A DNA stretch of 64,000 bases. Origin: Phycisphaerales bacterium (GTDB lineage: Bacteria > Planctomycetota > Phycisphaerae > Phycisphaerales > UBA5793). A program made the position numbers and the translations under genes. The stretch's first letter is position 1, and each line of letters opens with the position of its first letter. The notes under the pieces are model-generated. The model had not been told where the DNA came from. It was given only the letters and a program-made list of their open reading frames with translations, and ran no database searches. The DNA lies in NCBI GenBank assembly GCA_020852515.1, contig JADZAS010000013.1:582600-646599 (forward strand). The letters are read 5' to 3'. Positions 42,506-51,490 of the stretch are shown here, piece by piece.

Positions 42506-43498
42506 ATGACGCGCATTCTCGTTACCGGAGCCGGCGGCTTCATCGGGCACTACCTCGTCACTTTCCTCCGCGAACAGGGGCACTGGGTGCGCGGGGCCGA
42601 CCTCAAGTACCCGGAGTTCAGCCGTACCGACGCGGATGACTTCCAGATCTGCGACCTGCGCCGGTGGGATGACTGCCTCAAGGCCACGCGCGACGTCGAT
42701 GAGGTCTACGCGCTGGCGGCCGACATGGGCGGCATGGGCTTCATCTCCTGCCACCACGCCGAAATCCTCAGCAACAACCTGCTCATCAACCTGCACACCA
42801 TCGAGGCCGCGCGGGCCAATGGCGTGTCGCGCTACTTCTACACCTCGTCCGCGTGCGTCTACCCGGAGTATCGCCAGACCGAGACGAACGTCACGCCGCT
42901 GGCCGAAGAGCACGCCTACCCCGCACAGCCGCAGGACGCCTACGGCTGGGAGAAGTTGACCACCGAAAAACTCTGCGAGCACTACACCGGCGACTACGGC
43001 CTGCCGACGCGCGTGGCCCGCTTCCACAACATCTACGGCCCGCTGGGCACGTGGGAAGGCGGCCGCGAAAAAGCCCCCGCCGCGCTGAGCCGCAAGATCG
43101 CGATTGCCAAGCTCACCGGCAACCACGAAATCGAACTCTGGGGCGACGGCGAGCAGACGCGATCGTTCTGCTACATCGACGACTGCGTGGAAGGCATCTA
43201 TCGCATCATGCAGTCAGACTGCGGCGAGCCGCTCAACCTCGGCTCGGATCGGCTCATTTCCATCAACGACCTCGCGCTGCTCATCGCGTCGATCGCGGGC
43301 ATCGACATCCGCATCAGGCACATCGACGGACCGATGGGCGTGCGCGGCCGCAACTCGGACAACTCGAAACTTCGCCGCGTGCTCCACTGGGAGCCGACGA
43401 TCGACCTCGAAGAAGGCCTCGCAAAGACCTACGAGTGGATCGAAGGCGAAGTGGCCAAGTCTATGAAAATCGCCGGTGTCCGCACCGCGGCAGCGTAG
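42506..43498 (+). CDS. GDP-mannose 3,5-epimerase-like NAD-dependent epimerase
   Basis: This 330-residue extended SDR has the NAD motif TGAGGFIGHYL, the catalytic Tyr-Lys in YGWEKL, and a set of residues typical of GDP-mannose 3,5-epimerase: ADMGGMGFI, SSACVYPEY and the ARFHNIYGPLGTWEGGREKA block. The plant enzyme makes GDP-L-galactose; bacterial homologues feed glycan synthesis. An NDP-sugar epimerase of different specificity is the alternative. The Shine-Dalgarno (ggag, 6-base spacer) is clear. It sits beside hldE and the dehydrogenase, consistent with a nucleotide-sugar supply cluster. Confidence 0.85.
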   Translation: MTRILVTGAGGFIGHYLVTFLREQGHWVRGADLKYPEFSRTDADDFQICDLRRWDDCLKATRDVDEVYALAADMGGMGFISCHHAEILSNNLLINLHTIEAARANGVSRYFYTSSACVYPEYRQTETNVTPLAEEHAYPAQPQDAYGWEKLTTEKLCEHYTGDYGLPTRVARFHNIYGPLGTWEGGREKAPAALSRKIAIAKLTGNHEIELWGDGEQTRSFCYIDDCVEGIYRIMQSDCGEPLNLGSDRLISINDLALLIASIAGIDIRIRHIDGPMGVRGRNSDNSKLRRVLHWEPTIDLEEGLAKTYEWIEGEVAKSMKIAGVRTAAA

Positions 43499-43523
43499 AA
43501 CTCACACCTCGGCGCCAGGACAG

Positions 43524-44915
43524 CTACGCCACCTGCAGTGACGCCGCGTTGACTTTGACGTCCAGCAGCACACCCGGTTCGCGCGGGCCGATGCCGATGG
43601 CGATGTAGTCGGCGCTTTCACGCAGCGTGGGGTCGCTGATGCAGCGCCAGCAGTCGATAATCCGGCGCCGCTGGCCCGCGCCTGCGAGCATGGCCCGATT
43701 GATCGCCGCATACTCCGGCCACGGCGTGGCGATCACCAGCACGTCGGCGGCGGCGAGGCACTCGTGCAGCGCATCGACGAAGCGCACCGCGTCTCCAAGC
43801 GCCGCCCGGGCGTTGGGCAGCGCCGCGGGATCGTGCGCAATCACCGGCACACCCTCGGCCGCGAGCATCTGCGTGAGCAGCAACCCCTGCGACTGCTCGA
43901 TGACTTCGGTGTGCGGCTTGTACGACAGGCCCAGCACGCCAACGGTGTGCTGCGAATCGGTCAGGTGAGTGCGAACGAGATCGGCCAGGCGGCGCACTTC
44001 GGCCCGGTTCGTCTGATCGACGCTGCGCGCCAGGTCAGCCCCCGCAGCGGCCAGTTCGGCAGCGCGCGCCAAAGCGACGTTGTCGCGCGGGAAGCACGGC
44101 CCGCCGTAGCCCACCGCGCCCTTGAGGTATTTGCGGCCGATGCGGCTGTCGCAGCCCAGCGCGCCCGTCACCACATCCACATCGGCACCTGGCAGGTTCT
44201 GGCAGATGCCCGCGATCATGTTCGCAAACGTGATTTTGGTCGTGATGTACGAATTGACCGCGATCTTGGTCAGTTCGGCATTGATGAAACCCATCCGCTG
44301 CACGACTGGCTCGTTGCGGCACACCCTGCGGTAGAGGCGCTCGAGCGCCGCCCCGGCCCGCGGATCCGATTGCCCGATGAGCACCATGTCGGGATGGAGG
44401 TAGTCGCGGATGACGCTGCCCAGCGCGATGAACTCGGGGCTGTAGCACAGGCCCAGGGCGTCGCCGACGCGCTGGCCGGAGGTGAGTTCGAGCACTTCGC
44501 GGATCTCGCCTCCGGTGGCGCCGGGCATGACGGTGGAGCAGATGCTCACGAGGTGGTAGCCGCGCCGGCTGCGCAGAGCCCGGCCAATCGAACGGATCGC
44601 GCCGAGGACAAACTTGAGTGAGAACCGGCCATCCGGATCGCTGGGCGTAGGCACCATGACCAGTGTTGCATCCGCCTGCCCCACGGCGCGGTCGATCTCC
44701 GTCGTCGCGCTGAGGCGGCCTCCGCTGCGGCCGATCATGGCTTCAAGATCAGTTTCGTTGACGGGCGCACGGCCGGCGTTGATCGCTTCGACCTTGGCCG
44801 GGTCGGTGTCCACGCCGATGACGGTGTAGCCGGCGGCGGCGAGGCAGGCGGCGATCGGCGAGCCGAGTTTGCCCAGCCCAATGACCGCGATGCTGTTGAT
44901 GGTCGGTTCGTGCAT
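43524..44915 (-). CDS. Nucleotide-sugar dehydrogenase (UDP-glucose/GDP-mannose type)
   Basis: This 463-residue enzyme oxidises an NDP-hexose to the uronate using two NAD. The N-terminal GLGKLGSPIAACLA Rossmann motif, the VPTPSDPDG loop, the catalytic Cys274 in GYGGPCFPRD and the C-terminal GLSYKPHTEV are present. UDP-glucose 6-dehydrogenase is plausible because a UDP-glucuronate decarboxylase is encoded at 34187; GDP-mannose or UDP-ManNAc oxidation cannot be excluded. A Shine-Dalgarno (aagga, 6-base spacer) precedes the ATG. It is the gene after the glycosyltransferase operon, 202 bases downstream. Confidence 0.88.
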   Translation of the reverse strand: MHEPTINSIAVIGLGKLGSPIAACLAAAGYTVIGVDTDPAKVEAINAGRAPVNETDLEAMIGRSGGRLSATTEIDRAVGQADATLVMVPTPSDPDGRFSLKFVLGAIRSIGRALRSRRGYHLVSICSTVMPGATGGEIREVLELTSGQRVGDALGLCYSPEFIALGSVIRDYLHPDMVLIGQSDPRAGAALERLYRRVCRNEPVVQRMGFINAELTKIAVNSYITTKITFANMIAGICQNLPGADVDVVTGALGCDSRIGRKYLKGAVGYGGPCFPRDNVALARAAELAAAGADLARSVDQTNRAEVRRLADLVRTHLTDSQHTVGVLGLSYKPHTEVIEQSQGLLLTQMLAAEGVPVIAHDPAALPNARAALGDAVRFVDALHECLAAADVLVIATPWPEYAAINRAMLAGAGQRRRIIDCWRCISDPTLRESADYIAIGIGPREPGVLLDVKVNAASLQVA

Positions 44916-45080
44916 GAGGGGTCCTTCCCGTTCCGTGGCCGCGCGCGATCCGTGCGCGCAGCATCACCGTCCGGCTTCATCGTCGAAGCGGCGTCCCCGA
45001 CTGCAAAAACTGGCGTCCCAGTGGCGGGTGCCTTCGGCCGGAGCGCTCCGCTGCGCAGAGCCTCCGCGTCGCGGCTAACT

Positions 45081-45111
45081 GGATGCCTTGGTGCCTCGAT
45101 GCCCCGGTGCG
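45081..45111. repeat. Degenerate octamer repeats, short array
   Basis: The run gatgcctt-ggtgcctc-gatgcccc-ggtgcg repeats about four times with period 8. The same consensus appears in the longer tract at 57063-57160. It lies in the 202-base gap after the glycan operon. Confidence 0.45.
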
Positions 45112-45117
45112 TTTCAC

Positions 45118-45936
45118 TCACCCCACCGCGCGGCGGTACGACCAGATGCCGCCGCCGAGCGCGGCATCAAACTGGCGTCGCTCGAGCCCCGCCGGCGTGA
45201 GCACGTGCGTGCTGTCCCAGATGGTCAGGGAGAGTTCGCGACCGCCGGCGAGTCGGAAGTTCTCCTTCGCCTCGGGTCCGCTGCGGGCGCCCTTGGCGCC
45301 GCCGCGCGCGTGCCCGTAGTCGTGGTTCTGGTGCACGGCGGTGACGCAGGCGGTCGCGTCGATCACCGGCACCTGCAGTTGTCGCGCCCGGTGAATGAGC
45401 CAGTTGTCCCACGAGAATCGGCCGATGGCAAAGGGCGGCACCCGCCCCCAGATGTCGCGGTGATAGAGAAAGTAGTCAATGCCCGTGGGCCGGTGCAGCA
45501 CGCCGCGTTCGGCTGCGGCGCGGCGCAGCGGCGCTTCCCAGTCGCCGTCGAAGTCGATCGGATCGCGCTGGTCAAAGTCGGTGCGCTGCCCAACCATGAG
45601 CAGGCGCTTCTTGGCGCGTATCGCCCGGCGGGCCGCCTCAGCAAAGTCGGACATCAGAATGACGTCGGCGTTCACGTAGCACAGGTGCGTCGTGTCGGCC
45701 GCGGCCCGCGCCTGCGCAAAGAGATCGTCCAACAGCGGCGTGCCGTACTCGTTGCGCTTCACGCGCGGCACATGCGCGATGCCAGACTCGCGCGCCGCCT
45801 CGGCCGTGCCCTCGTCATCGCCGAAGAGCACGACGCGCACATCATCTCCCAGCAGCGTCCACGATCGGATCGCGTTGCGCTGAATCACGTCGATGTGATC
45901 GCGGAACGGCTTGGGAATGGAGAACAGCGTCAGCAT
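45118..45936 (-). CDS. Putative glycosyltransferase (nucleotide-sugar transferase fold)
   Basis: This 272-residue protein looks like a GT-A fold glycosyltransferase: SWTLLGDDVRVVLFGDDEGTA in the first half, YVNADVILMSDFAEA as the likely donor-binding region (with Asn-Ala-Asp instead of DXD), and TGIDYFLYHRDIWGRVP followed by WDNWLIHRAR. Homologues are annotated only as glycosyltransferase-like. It is the last gene of the operon starting at 53640, three bases after the GT2-like gene. No signal peptide is visible. Confidence 0.7.
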   Translation of the reverse strand: MLTLFSIPKPFRDHIDVIQRNAIRSWTLLGDDVRVVLFGDDEGTAEAARESGIAHVPRVKRNEYGTPLLDDLFAQARAAADTTHLCYVNADVILMSDFAEAARRAIRAKKRLLMVGQRTDFDQRDPIDFDGDWEAPLRRAAAERGVLHRPTGIDYFLYHRDIWGRVPPFAIGRFSWDNWLIHRARQLQVPVIDATACVTAVHQNHDYGHARGGAKGARSGPEAKENFRLAGGRELSLTIWDSTHVLTPAGLERRQFDAALGGGIWSYRRAVG

Positions 45937-45939
45937 GAT

Positions 45940-47028
45940 TCAGGCGGCGGTCAGAGACCTGGCGGAGTGGGGCGCAGCGCCGGCGCGGCCGGGCGAAACC
46001 TCCGGCAAGCGCTCGTTGAGCAGACCCCAGTTGGCGTCGTTGAGGATGATTGGCTTGCCCGTGCGGCGCATCTCGATGGCCCACTTGTGAAACTCGGCGT
46101 GGCTGAGCTGGGGAATGCCCGCCCTGGCCAGTCGCGCGTCGAGCGCCGCCTGGCCTTCGGGCGTGAAACCGGACCCCGTGCCGTGCTCGATGTGAAACAT
46201 GCTCAGCGGATCGCGCCAGACGTGTTCGCAGGCGCCGGCAAAGTGAGCCGCGGTGCACAGCACCGAATCGAGGTGCATCGAATAGATCTGCAGTTCGGCG
46301 TAGCCGCGCACGTCGAACCATCGCTGCCGGTGCATCAGGGTGAAGTCACCGCACGCGTTGAGATGCAGCCGCTTGCGCGTGACCGTCGGCACGGCGCCCC
46401 AGTCCTGCAGGGCTTCGAGCAGCCGCACGCGCCACGTCGGCTCCCAATAGATGCGGTGGAACTGCCCGGATCTCAGATCGCGCGTTCCATCGCGCGCTTC
46501 GAGGCGGATGCAGTGCGCTCGGCACCACGCCAGCCTCTCATCAACACTCGCGTGCACCGGCACGTTCGGATCGACATCCCAGCGGTCAAGGCGGTACATC
46601 CGATCGTGGCGCAACTGCTGCTGCGCGATGTGGGCGACGAGTTCGTTGGATAGGAGAATGTCGATGTTGGTAGCCAGCACGAACGAGCCGCGGGCCCGGC
46701 GGATGCCGACGTTCTTGCCGATCATCTGAAAGAGCGGCAGCTGCTCGGCATGCTCGTACGTTCGATGCAGCGCCGGCGGAACCTCGATGATCCGCACGTC
46801 GGTGTGCGCACTTTGCCGCGACCAGTCGAGCGCTTCTACGAGGCGCGGTCGATCCACCGGCGGATTCCACTCCACGAGAATGAGTTCGCTCGGCAGGCGA
46901 TAGCGCTCGCACTGCGCGAGCAGGCCATCGACGAACAGTTGCATGCGCCGCAGCAGATCCCCACCGTGATTGTCGTTGCGCGCCGTGGCGACAATGCTGA
47001 GATACGGGCTCGACCGATCAGCGCTCAT
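45940..47028 (-). CDS. Putative GT2-like glycosyltransferase
   Basis: This 362-residue protein starts LSIVATARNDNHGGDLLRR, the usual first strand and helix of GT2 enzymes. The segment KNVGIRRARGSFVLATNIDIL contains Asn-Ile-Asp in place of DXD. The C-terminal half has FTLMHRQRWFDVRGYAEL, the GT2 acceptor-side helix. The donor and acceptor are unknown. Its start overlaps the methyltransferase stop by four bases (ATGA), so it is cotranscribed and probably translationally coupled. Confidence 0.75.
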   Translation of the reverse strand: MSADRSSPYLSIVATARNDNHGGDLLRRMQLFVDGLLAQCERYRLPSELILVEWNPPVDRPRLVEALDWSRQSAHTDVRIIEVPPALHRTYEHAEQLPLFQMIGKNVGIRRARGSFVLATNIDILLSNELVAHIAQQQLRHDRMYRLDRWDVDPNVPVHASVDERLAWCRAHCIRLEARDGTRDLRSGQFHRIYWEPTWRVRLLEALQDWGAVPTVTRKRLHLNACGDFTLMHRQRWFDVRGYAELQIYSMHLDSVLCTAAHFAGACEHVWRDPLSMFHIEHGTGSGFTPEGQAALDARLARAGIPQLSHAEFHKWAIEMRRTGKPIILNDANWGLLNERLPEVSPGRAGAAPHSARSLTAA

Positions 47029-47876
47029 CGAACCTCTCCTGCGTCAAACGGTCGATCGTTGCGCACTGCCAGCAGGATCCAGCTCGGTTCGATCCAGAAC
47101 CAGTCGCTGCAATTCCGCCTGATCGCCGGTGCGAGTCGGCTGATCGCTTCGACCACGCCGCAAATCGACGCGCACGTCTCCTGCGCCAGGGGATCGGGGC
47201 AGTAATCGTGCCAGAGCAGCAGGCCGCCGGAGCGGACGAGCCGCAGCGCGTTGAGCGTGTCGCTGGTCACGACTTCCGCCGTGTGCCCGCCGTCGATGAG
47301 CGCGCTGTCGAAGAAGCCGTCGGGAAGGTTCGAAGCGTCCCATTGCCGGCTGTCACAATAGACCTGGCACAGGCGATGGCCGAGACCCGCTTCGTGCACG
47401 AGGTGGCCGATGGCGCCGAGCGCATCGGTGCGGACGACCGTGCGGCCGTTGCGCGCGGTGCGGGTGACGAGCGATTCATCTCGCGCGATGCCCGATTCGT
47501 CCAGCCAGGCGTCGTACGCCCAGCGTCCCTGCTCGTCCGCCTCTCCCTCGCGCAGGTTGATGGTCCACACGGTGGCCTCGCACTCCTGTAGACACGCCAG
47601 CGCGCTGCGCCCCTCCCACGTGCCAAACTCAAGGTGCCGGCGAGGCCGCGCGTGGCGGTAGAGATACCGCAGGATCGGCTCGTCATTCTCCTCCATGCGC
47701 CACTCGTGCAAGGAACGCGTTCGACTCTGGGATGTCGGAGCAAACGCCACCGGGAACTGCAGACGCTCATGCAGCCGATCGACGGGCTGCGATGGCGCAA
47801 GCGATCTCGAACGATCGTCGCCATGTGCTTGTGGTTTGGCTTGTGCGGTCTTCATCGCTCTTGCTGCTGCACTCAC
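47025..47876 (-). CDS. Class I methyltransferase, cephalosporin hydroxylase/CmcI-like
   Basis: This 283-residue protein has a Rossmann methyltransferase core with RHLEFGTWEGRSALACLQE as motif I (Gly-x-x-x-G), CDSRQWDASNLPDGFFDSAL, and IDGGHTAEVVTSDTLNAL, the His-containing motif seen in CmcI-type sugar O-methyltransferases. This fits methylation of a glycan hydroxyl. Both ends overlap neighbours by four bases. ATG 47855 is an alternative start that would trim seven residues. Confidence 0.75.
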   Translation of the reverse strand: MSAAARAMKTAQAKPQAHGDDRSRSLAPSQPVDRLHERLQFPVAFAPTSQSRTRSLHEWRMEENDEPILRYLYRHARPRRHLEFGTWEGRSALACLQECEATVWTINLREGEADEQGRWAYDAWLDESGIARDESLVTRTARNGRTVVRTDALGAIGHLVHEAGLGHRLCQVYCDSRQWDASNLPDGFFDSALIDGGHTAEVVTSDTLNALRLVRSGGLLLWHDYCPDPLAQETCASICGVVEAISRLAPAIRRNCSDWFWIEPSWILLAVRNDRPFDAGEVR

Positions 47877-48667
47877 GCTCGCCGCACGAGATCGAACCAG
47901 TTGAAATCATCGTTGTGGAAATCGAACGCGAGCACGACTTCGAACTGAGCCGGCGCCAGGGCGGCTGCCAACTTCTCCATGTCGTACCACTCGACCCACG
48001 GCGTGCCCTCGCCGTCCGTCTTCTCACCCCACTGCTCGAACGGCAACCGTCCTTCGCGCTCCCAGCGCTGCTTCGGATACGCCAATTCGATCCAGCGGCC
48101 GCCGATGGGCAGATGCTCGAGCAGCGCCCCCACTTCAGCGCGAATGAAATCAAACGGCGCGTTGATGAGCGAGCCCTGGCACCAGATGACGTCAAAGTGG
48201 CGCGGCAGGGCTTTGAGCGAATCGAGGTCTTCCATCAGGAATGACTGGCAATTCGACACTCCCAGCAGGCGTGCGAGCCGCTTCGTGTTGGCCACGTTGG
48301 AAGGGACGATGTCCAGCAGCGTCATTTCCGCGCCGTGCTGCGCGAACGTCAGGCCGTCGATGCCCATGCCGGCGCCGACGTCGAGCACGCGCTTGCCGCG
48401 GAGGACGTCTTTGTAGAGTTCGTGGTACCAGCCGCGCACGGAGTGGTTGTCGCCCGTCGTGCTCACCTGCACCTGCTGCTGCCAGTAGCGAATAAGTTGG
48501 GAATCCGTCATCGAGGCCAGGTCGGCAGTGCTCACGCGCCCGTCGGCTGCGGCGGGCACCGTCTGCCACTTGTTGCGCAATGCCTCGAGCGATTGTTTGT
48601 CGCGCGGATTCCAGCGGTGCGGGGCGTCGCGATCCTGAAAGACGGCTCCATCGGCTCTGGTGATCAT
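47873..48667 (-). CDS. Class I SAM methyltransferase
   Basis: This 264-residue protein has motif I RVLDVGAGMGIDGLTFAQHG (about 93-112), acidic LLDIVPSN, and DVIWCQGSLIN as motif IV. The unusual feature is a roughly 90-residue N-terminal extension with the segment YWQQQVQVSTTGDNHSVR, where some homologues have a substrate lid. It probably methylates a sugar, like its neighbour. It lies 24 bases after the radical SAM gene and overlaps the next methyltransferase by four bases. Confidence 0.8.
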   Translation of the reverse strand: MITRADGAVFQDRDAPHRWNPRDKQSLEALRNKWQTVPAAADGRVSTADLASMTDSQLIRYWQQQVQVSTTGDNHSVRGWYHELYKDVLRGKRVLDVGAGMGIDGLTFAQHGAEMTLLDIVPSNVANTKRLARLLGVSNCQSFLMEDLDSLKALPRHFDVIWCQGSLINAPFDFIRAEVGALLEHLPIGGRWIELAYPKQRWEREGRLPFEQWGEKTDGEGTPWVEWYDMEKLAAALAPAQFEVVLAFDFHNDDFNWFDLVRRA

Positions 48668-48691
48668 GAATCAGCCTCCATGCTGATCGGC

Positions 48692-50203
48692 TTATGCACT
48701 CTGCTTCAGTTCGACCGGCGTCGTGCCATACGTCGCCCGGCTACGGGCGGCTTCGACGAGCGCCTCGGCGGACTGGCTCGCGCGCTCTTCCGGCTGGGTC
48801 GCCTCGCTCTGCGGCGGGCTGATGCACCCCCACGCCGCGCGCGACGGCGAGCGGGCGATCTCCACGTACGCCAGCCGCTCCATCTGCTTGAAGAGTTGCC
48901 GGAACTTCTCCTCAGGCACGTCCGCATACACGCGGCAGTTGTTCACTTCGCCGATGCGCCGCCACTCCTGCGGATCATCCGTATTGATCACGCCCTCGGC
49001 GCGCAGCTTGTCATAGTCCGGGCTGCCCGGCAGCGGCACGTACCAGTTCACGCCGATGCTCGGCGGCTGGGTGCGGCGAAGAAAGTCAAACGACGCCTCA
49101 ATGTCTTCCTCGCGCTCGCCGGGGTATCCCAGCAGCATGCTCGCGTGATAGGGAAACTGCAACCTGTTGTGCAACTCAGCAGCTTCGTAGTTTGCCTCGA
49201 CCGGGCACTTCTTGACCATGAGATCGAGCACGCGCTGACTGCCGGACTCGAAACCATAGAAAAGGTACCGGCAGCCGGCGGCCCACATGAGTTTGAGCGA
49301 CTCTTCGCTGACCTGGTTGGGCCGGATGTTGGCGTACCACTCGACGCGCTTGTGCGTGCCGCGCTGCAGCATCAGTTCGCACATGGCGCGGATGAGCTTG
49401 CGGTTGTTGCCGATTGTCGAGTCGGTGAAGTACACGGCGGTGTTGCCGAATTCTTTGTGCATGTACTCCATCTGCTCGACGAGATACTCGGCGCTGTAGA
49501 AGCGCACCGCCGAGAGCGCGTTGTAGGCGCAGAAGGCGCATTTGTAGACGCAGCCTCGTCCCATGATCATGTCCAGGCTGCTCGTCTTGCGGATGCTCAT
49601 GCGCGCGTACGTCGGGTGCGCGTAAAACTGATAGTCGCACAGCGACCAGTCGGGGAACGGCAGGTCATCGAGGGGCTTGACCTCATCGCCGGCCGAGGGC
49701 ATGAGCGAGGTCTTGCCCACCACGCCGCGCACGGTGATGGGCGCTGCCCCGTCGGCGAGTTCGACGATGCCCAGGTCCGCCTCGCCCTTGAACGAGTAGT
49801 CGAAGCCGAGTTCGCTGATCGTCTTCTGCGGCTCGGTCGAAGCGTGAATGCCCCCGGCGATGAACAGCGGCTTGAGACCGATCTCCGCGCACGCGGCCCG
49901 CGCCGCCGCGACCGCCTTCTTCACCTCAAAGTAGTGAATCGAAAAGAACCCGAAGCCGATCATGTCGGGCTTGAACTCGTGGATCTGCGTCCTGAGGTTG
50001 TTGAGGCAGGCATCGACCTGCCCGCGGCAGACGACGAGATCGCGAATCATGTCCACGATGCGCACGTCGTGGCCGTGCTTGCGCAACTGCGTCGCCAGCA
50101 GGAGCAGCGAATACGGCCCGTTGCGCCACTGCCGCGACAGGTCGTGATCGCGCACGCCTTCGTCGTGGTAGTTCCAGGGCTGGACGAGCATGACTCGGGT
50201 CAT
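48692..50203 (-). CDS. B12-binding domain radical SAM protein
   Basis: This 503-residue protein has an N-terminal cobalamin-binding-like Rossmann domain (about 1-160, with LLLLATQLRKHGHDVRIVDM and FGFFSIHYFEV) followed by a radical SAM TIM barrel. Its cluster motif is GCVYKCAFCAY with Cys218, Cys222 and Cys225. The barrel continues with FTDSTIGNN and MLLGYPGEREEDIEAS. Class B radical SAM methylases methylate unreactive carbon or phosphorus, so a C-methylation of a sugar or lipid in this operon is likely. The C-terminal 60 residues are polar and poorly conserved. Confidence 0.86.
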   Translation of the reverse strand: MTRVMLVQPWNYHDEGVRDHDLSRQWRNGPYSLLLLATQLRKHGHDVRIVDMIRDLVVCRGQVDACLNNLRTQIHEFKPDMIGFGFFSIHYFEVKKAVAAARAACAEIGLKPLFIAGGIHASTEPQKTISELGFDYSFKGEADLGIVELADGAAPITVRGVVGKTSLMPSAGDEVKPLDDLPFPDWSLCDYQFYAHPTYARMSIRKTSSLDMIMGRGCVYKCAFCAYNALSAVRFYSAEYLVEQMEYMHKEFGNTAVYFTDSTIGNNRKLIRAMCELMLQRGTHKRVEWYANIRPNQVSEESLKLMWAAGCRYLFYGFESGSQRVLDLMVKKCPVEANYEAAELHNRLQFPYHASMLLGYPGEREEDIEASFDFLRRTQPPSIGVNWYVPLPGSPDYDKLRAEGVINTDDPQEWRRIGEVNNCRVYADVPEEKFRQLFKQMERLAYVEIARSPSRAAWGCISPPQSEATQPEERASQSAEALVEAARSRATYGTTPVELKQSA

Positions 50204-50272
50204 CGACGACTCTCCGCGGTCCGGGCGCAGGATCAGCGCAGGCCAAAGCAGCCTCGCCGTGCTTTTATCGGA

Positions 50273-51490
50273 TCACGCGGCGTCGGACCTGAACAAACCC
50301 GGTTGATCGGGGCTGGATTCCGCCGCGGCGTTGAGCAGCTGCGGCTGCCAGAGGGTGAGGATCGGCCCGTCGAAGCGACCGGAGAGTTCATCAGCGCGGC
50401 GCTGCACCTGTGCGGGGTTGACATTGGCCAACACCACGCCGTCGGGCTCCAGGGCCGCCGCGCGCGAGGTATCCACGACGCGCAGGCCCCGATACGTGAT
50501 GTCGGCAAAGGCCGGGTGATCATCGGCAATGGCCAGAATGGTCAAACCCGCCTCCCGGCAGCCGCGCCAGGTGGCCAGCAGGTTCTTGGCGCAATCGGCG
50601 ATGACGACGCGGCGCACGCGATGACCCCGTGCCCATTCGGCGATGCGCCGGGCCTGCCCGTCGAAGCCGAACGCAGACTCGAACGCGGCCGGGCTCAGCG
50701 GCTGGCGACGGTCCCGCAGATCGCGCACCGACTGCCACCTCGCCCCCGCCCGCCCCGCCAGCGCTGCAAGTGAACAGCGGGCGTGCCGGGCCAGCGCGGT
50801 GTACCGCTGCGCCCAGTCCGCTCGGATCGCCCGCCGCCAGGGCGCGGGGATATACCGATCGACCACCACGAGGTTGTTGCGCATGTCCAGGCGATGGATG
50901 AGAGCTGACGCCCGATTGCCGGCGACCTTGTCGTGCCGAAAGATCAGGTCTTCGAAGCGGTCGATCCGCCAGCCCGCGTTCCAGATGCGCAAACTCAGGT
51001 CGTACTCCTCGGCCTGGCGGAAGAAGTCGGTCGGAAAGCCGCCGACCTCGTCGATGACCGCTTTGCGCAGCACGACCGCGCCGTTGGCGACCACGGTTGG
51101 CAAGGCGCTGGCCTCGAGCCGCCCATCGGGCAGCACGACCCGCCCCACCACCGCCCCGACGCACTGCTCGCGATCGAGATGGGCCATGCTGCGCGTCGCC
51201 GCGTCGCCGATCGGATAACTGTCATCATCAATGAGCAGAATGTACTGACCTTTGGCGACCTCGAAGGCGTGGTTGCGCGCCCAGACGCCTTCGTTGCGCG
51301 TCCGGGTGATGCAGGTGATGTCGAGATCATCGCGGCTCGCCTCTTGGCGCGTGCCGTCCGTCGAGCCGTTGTCCACGACGATCACTTCCATCGAGCCGTG
51401 CGGAAGCGACGGGTTCTGAGCCAACTGGTCCAGCGTGTGACGCAGAGCGGCGCGGCGGTTGCACGTGACGATGACGACGCTCAGGCGCAT
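50273..51490 (-). CDS. GT2 glycosyltransferase with C-terminal extra domain
   Basis: This 405-residue protein begins with a full GT2 catalytic domain (about 1-230): LSVVIVTCNRRAALRHTLDQ, VVDNGSTDGT, LLIDDDSYP (DXD) and VGGFPTDFFRQAEEYDLSLR. Residues about 280-405 form another Rossmann-like domain, RRVVIADCAKNLLATWRG, AIADDHPAFADITYRGLRVV, VLANVNPAQVQRRADEL, resembling NDP-sugar-linked or redox-sensing Rossmann folds. It may recognise a cofactor or a phosphate group. Its start overlaps the preceding gene by ten bases. Confidence 0.82.
   Translation of the reverse strand: MRLSVVIVTCNRRAALRHTLDQLAQNPSLPHGSMEVIVVDNGSTDGTRQEASRDDLDITCITRTRNEGVWARNHAFEVAKGQYILLIDDDSYPIGDAATRSMAHLDREQCVGAVVGRVVLPDGRLEASALPTVVANGAVVLRKAVIDEVGGFPTDFFRQAEEYDLSLRIWNAGWRIDRFEDLIFRHDKVAGNRASALIHRLDMRNNLVVVDRYIPAPWRRAIRADWAQRYTALARHARCSLAALAGRAGARWQSVRDLRDRRQPLSPAAFESAFGFDGQARRIAEWARGHRVRRVVIADCAKNLLATWRGCREAGLTILAIADDHPAFADITYRGLRVVDTSRAAALEPDGVVLANVNPAQVQRRADELSGRFDGPILTLWQPQLLNAAAESSPDQPGLFRSDAA

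Noticed and set aside
48335..50773. Plus-strand open frame of 812 codons opposite the radical SAM gene
   Set aside because: Antisense shadow of the radical SAM and methyltransferase genes; no recognisable motifs.
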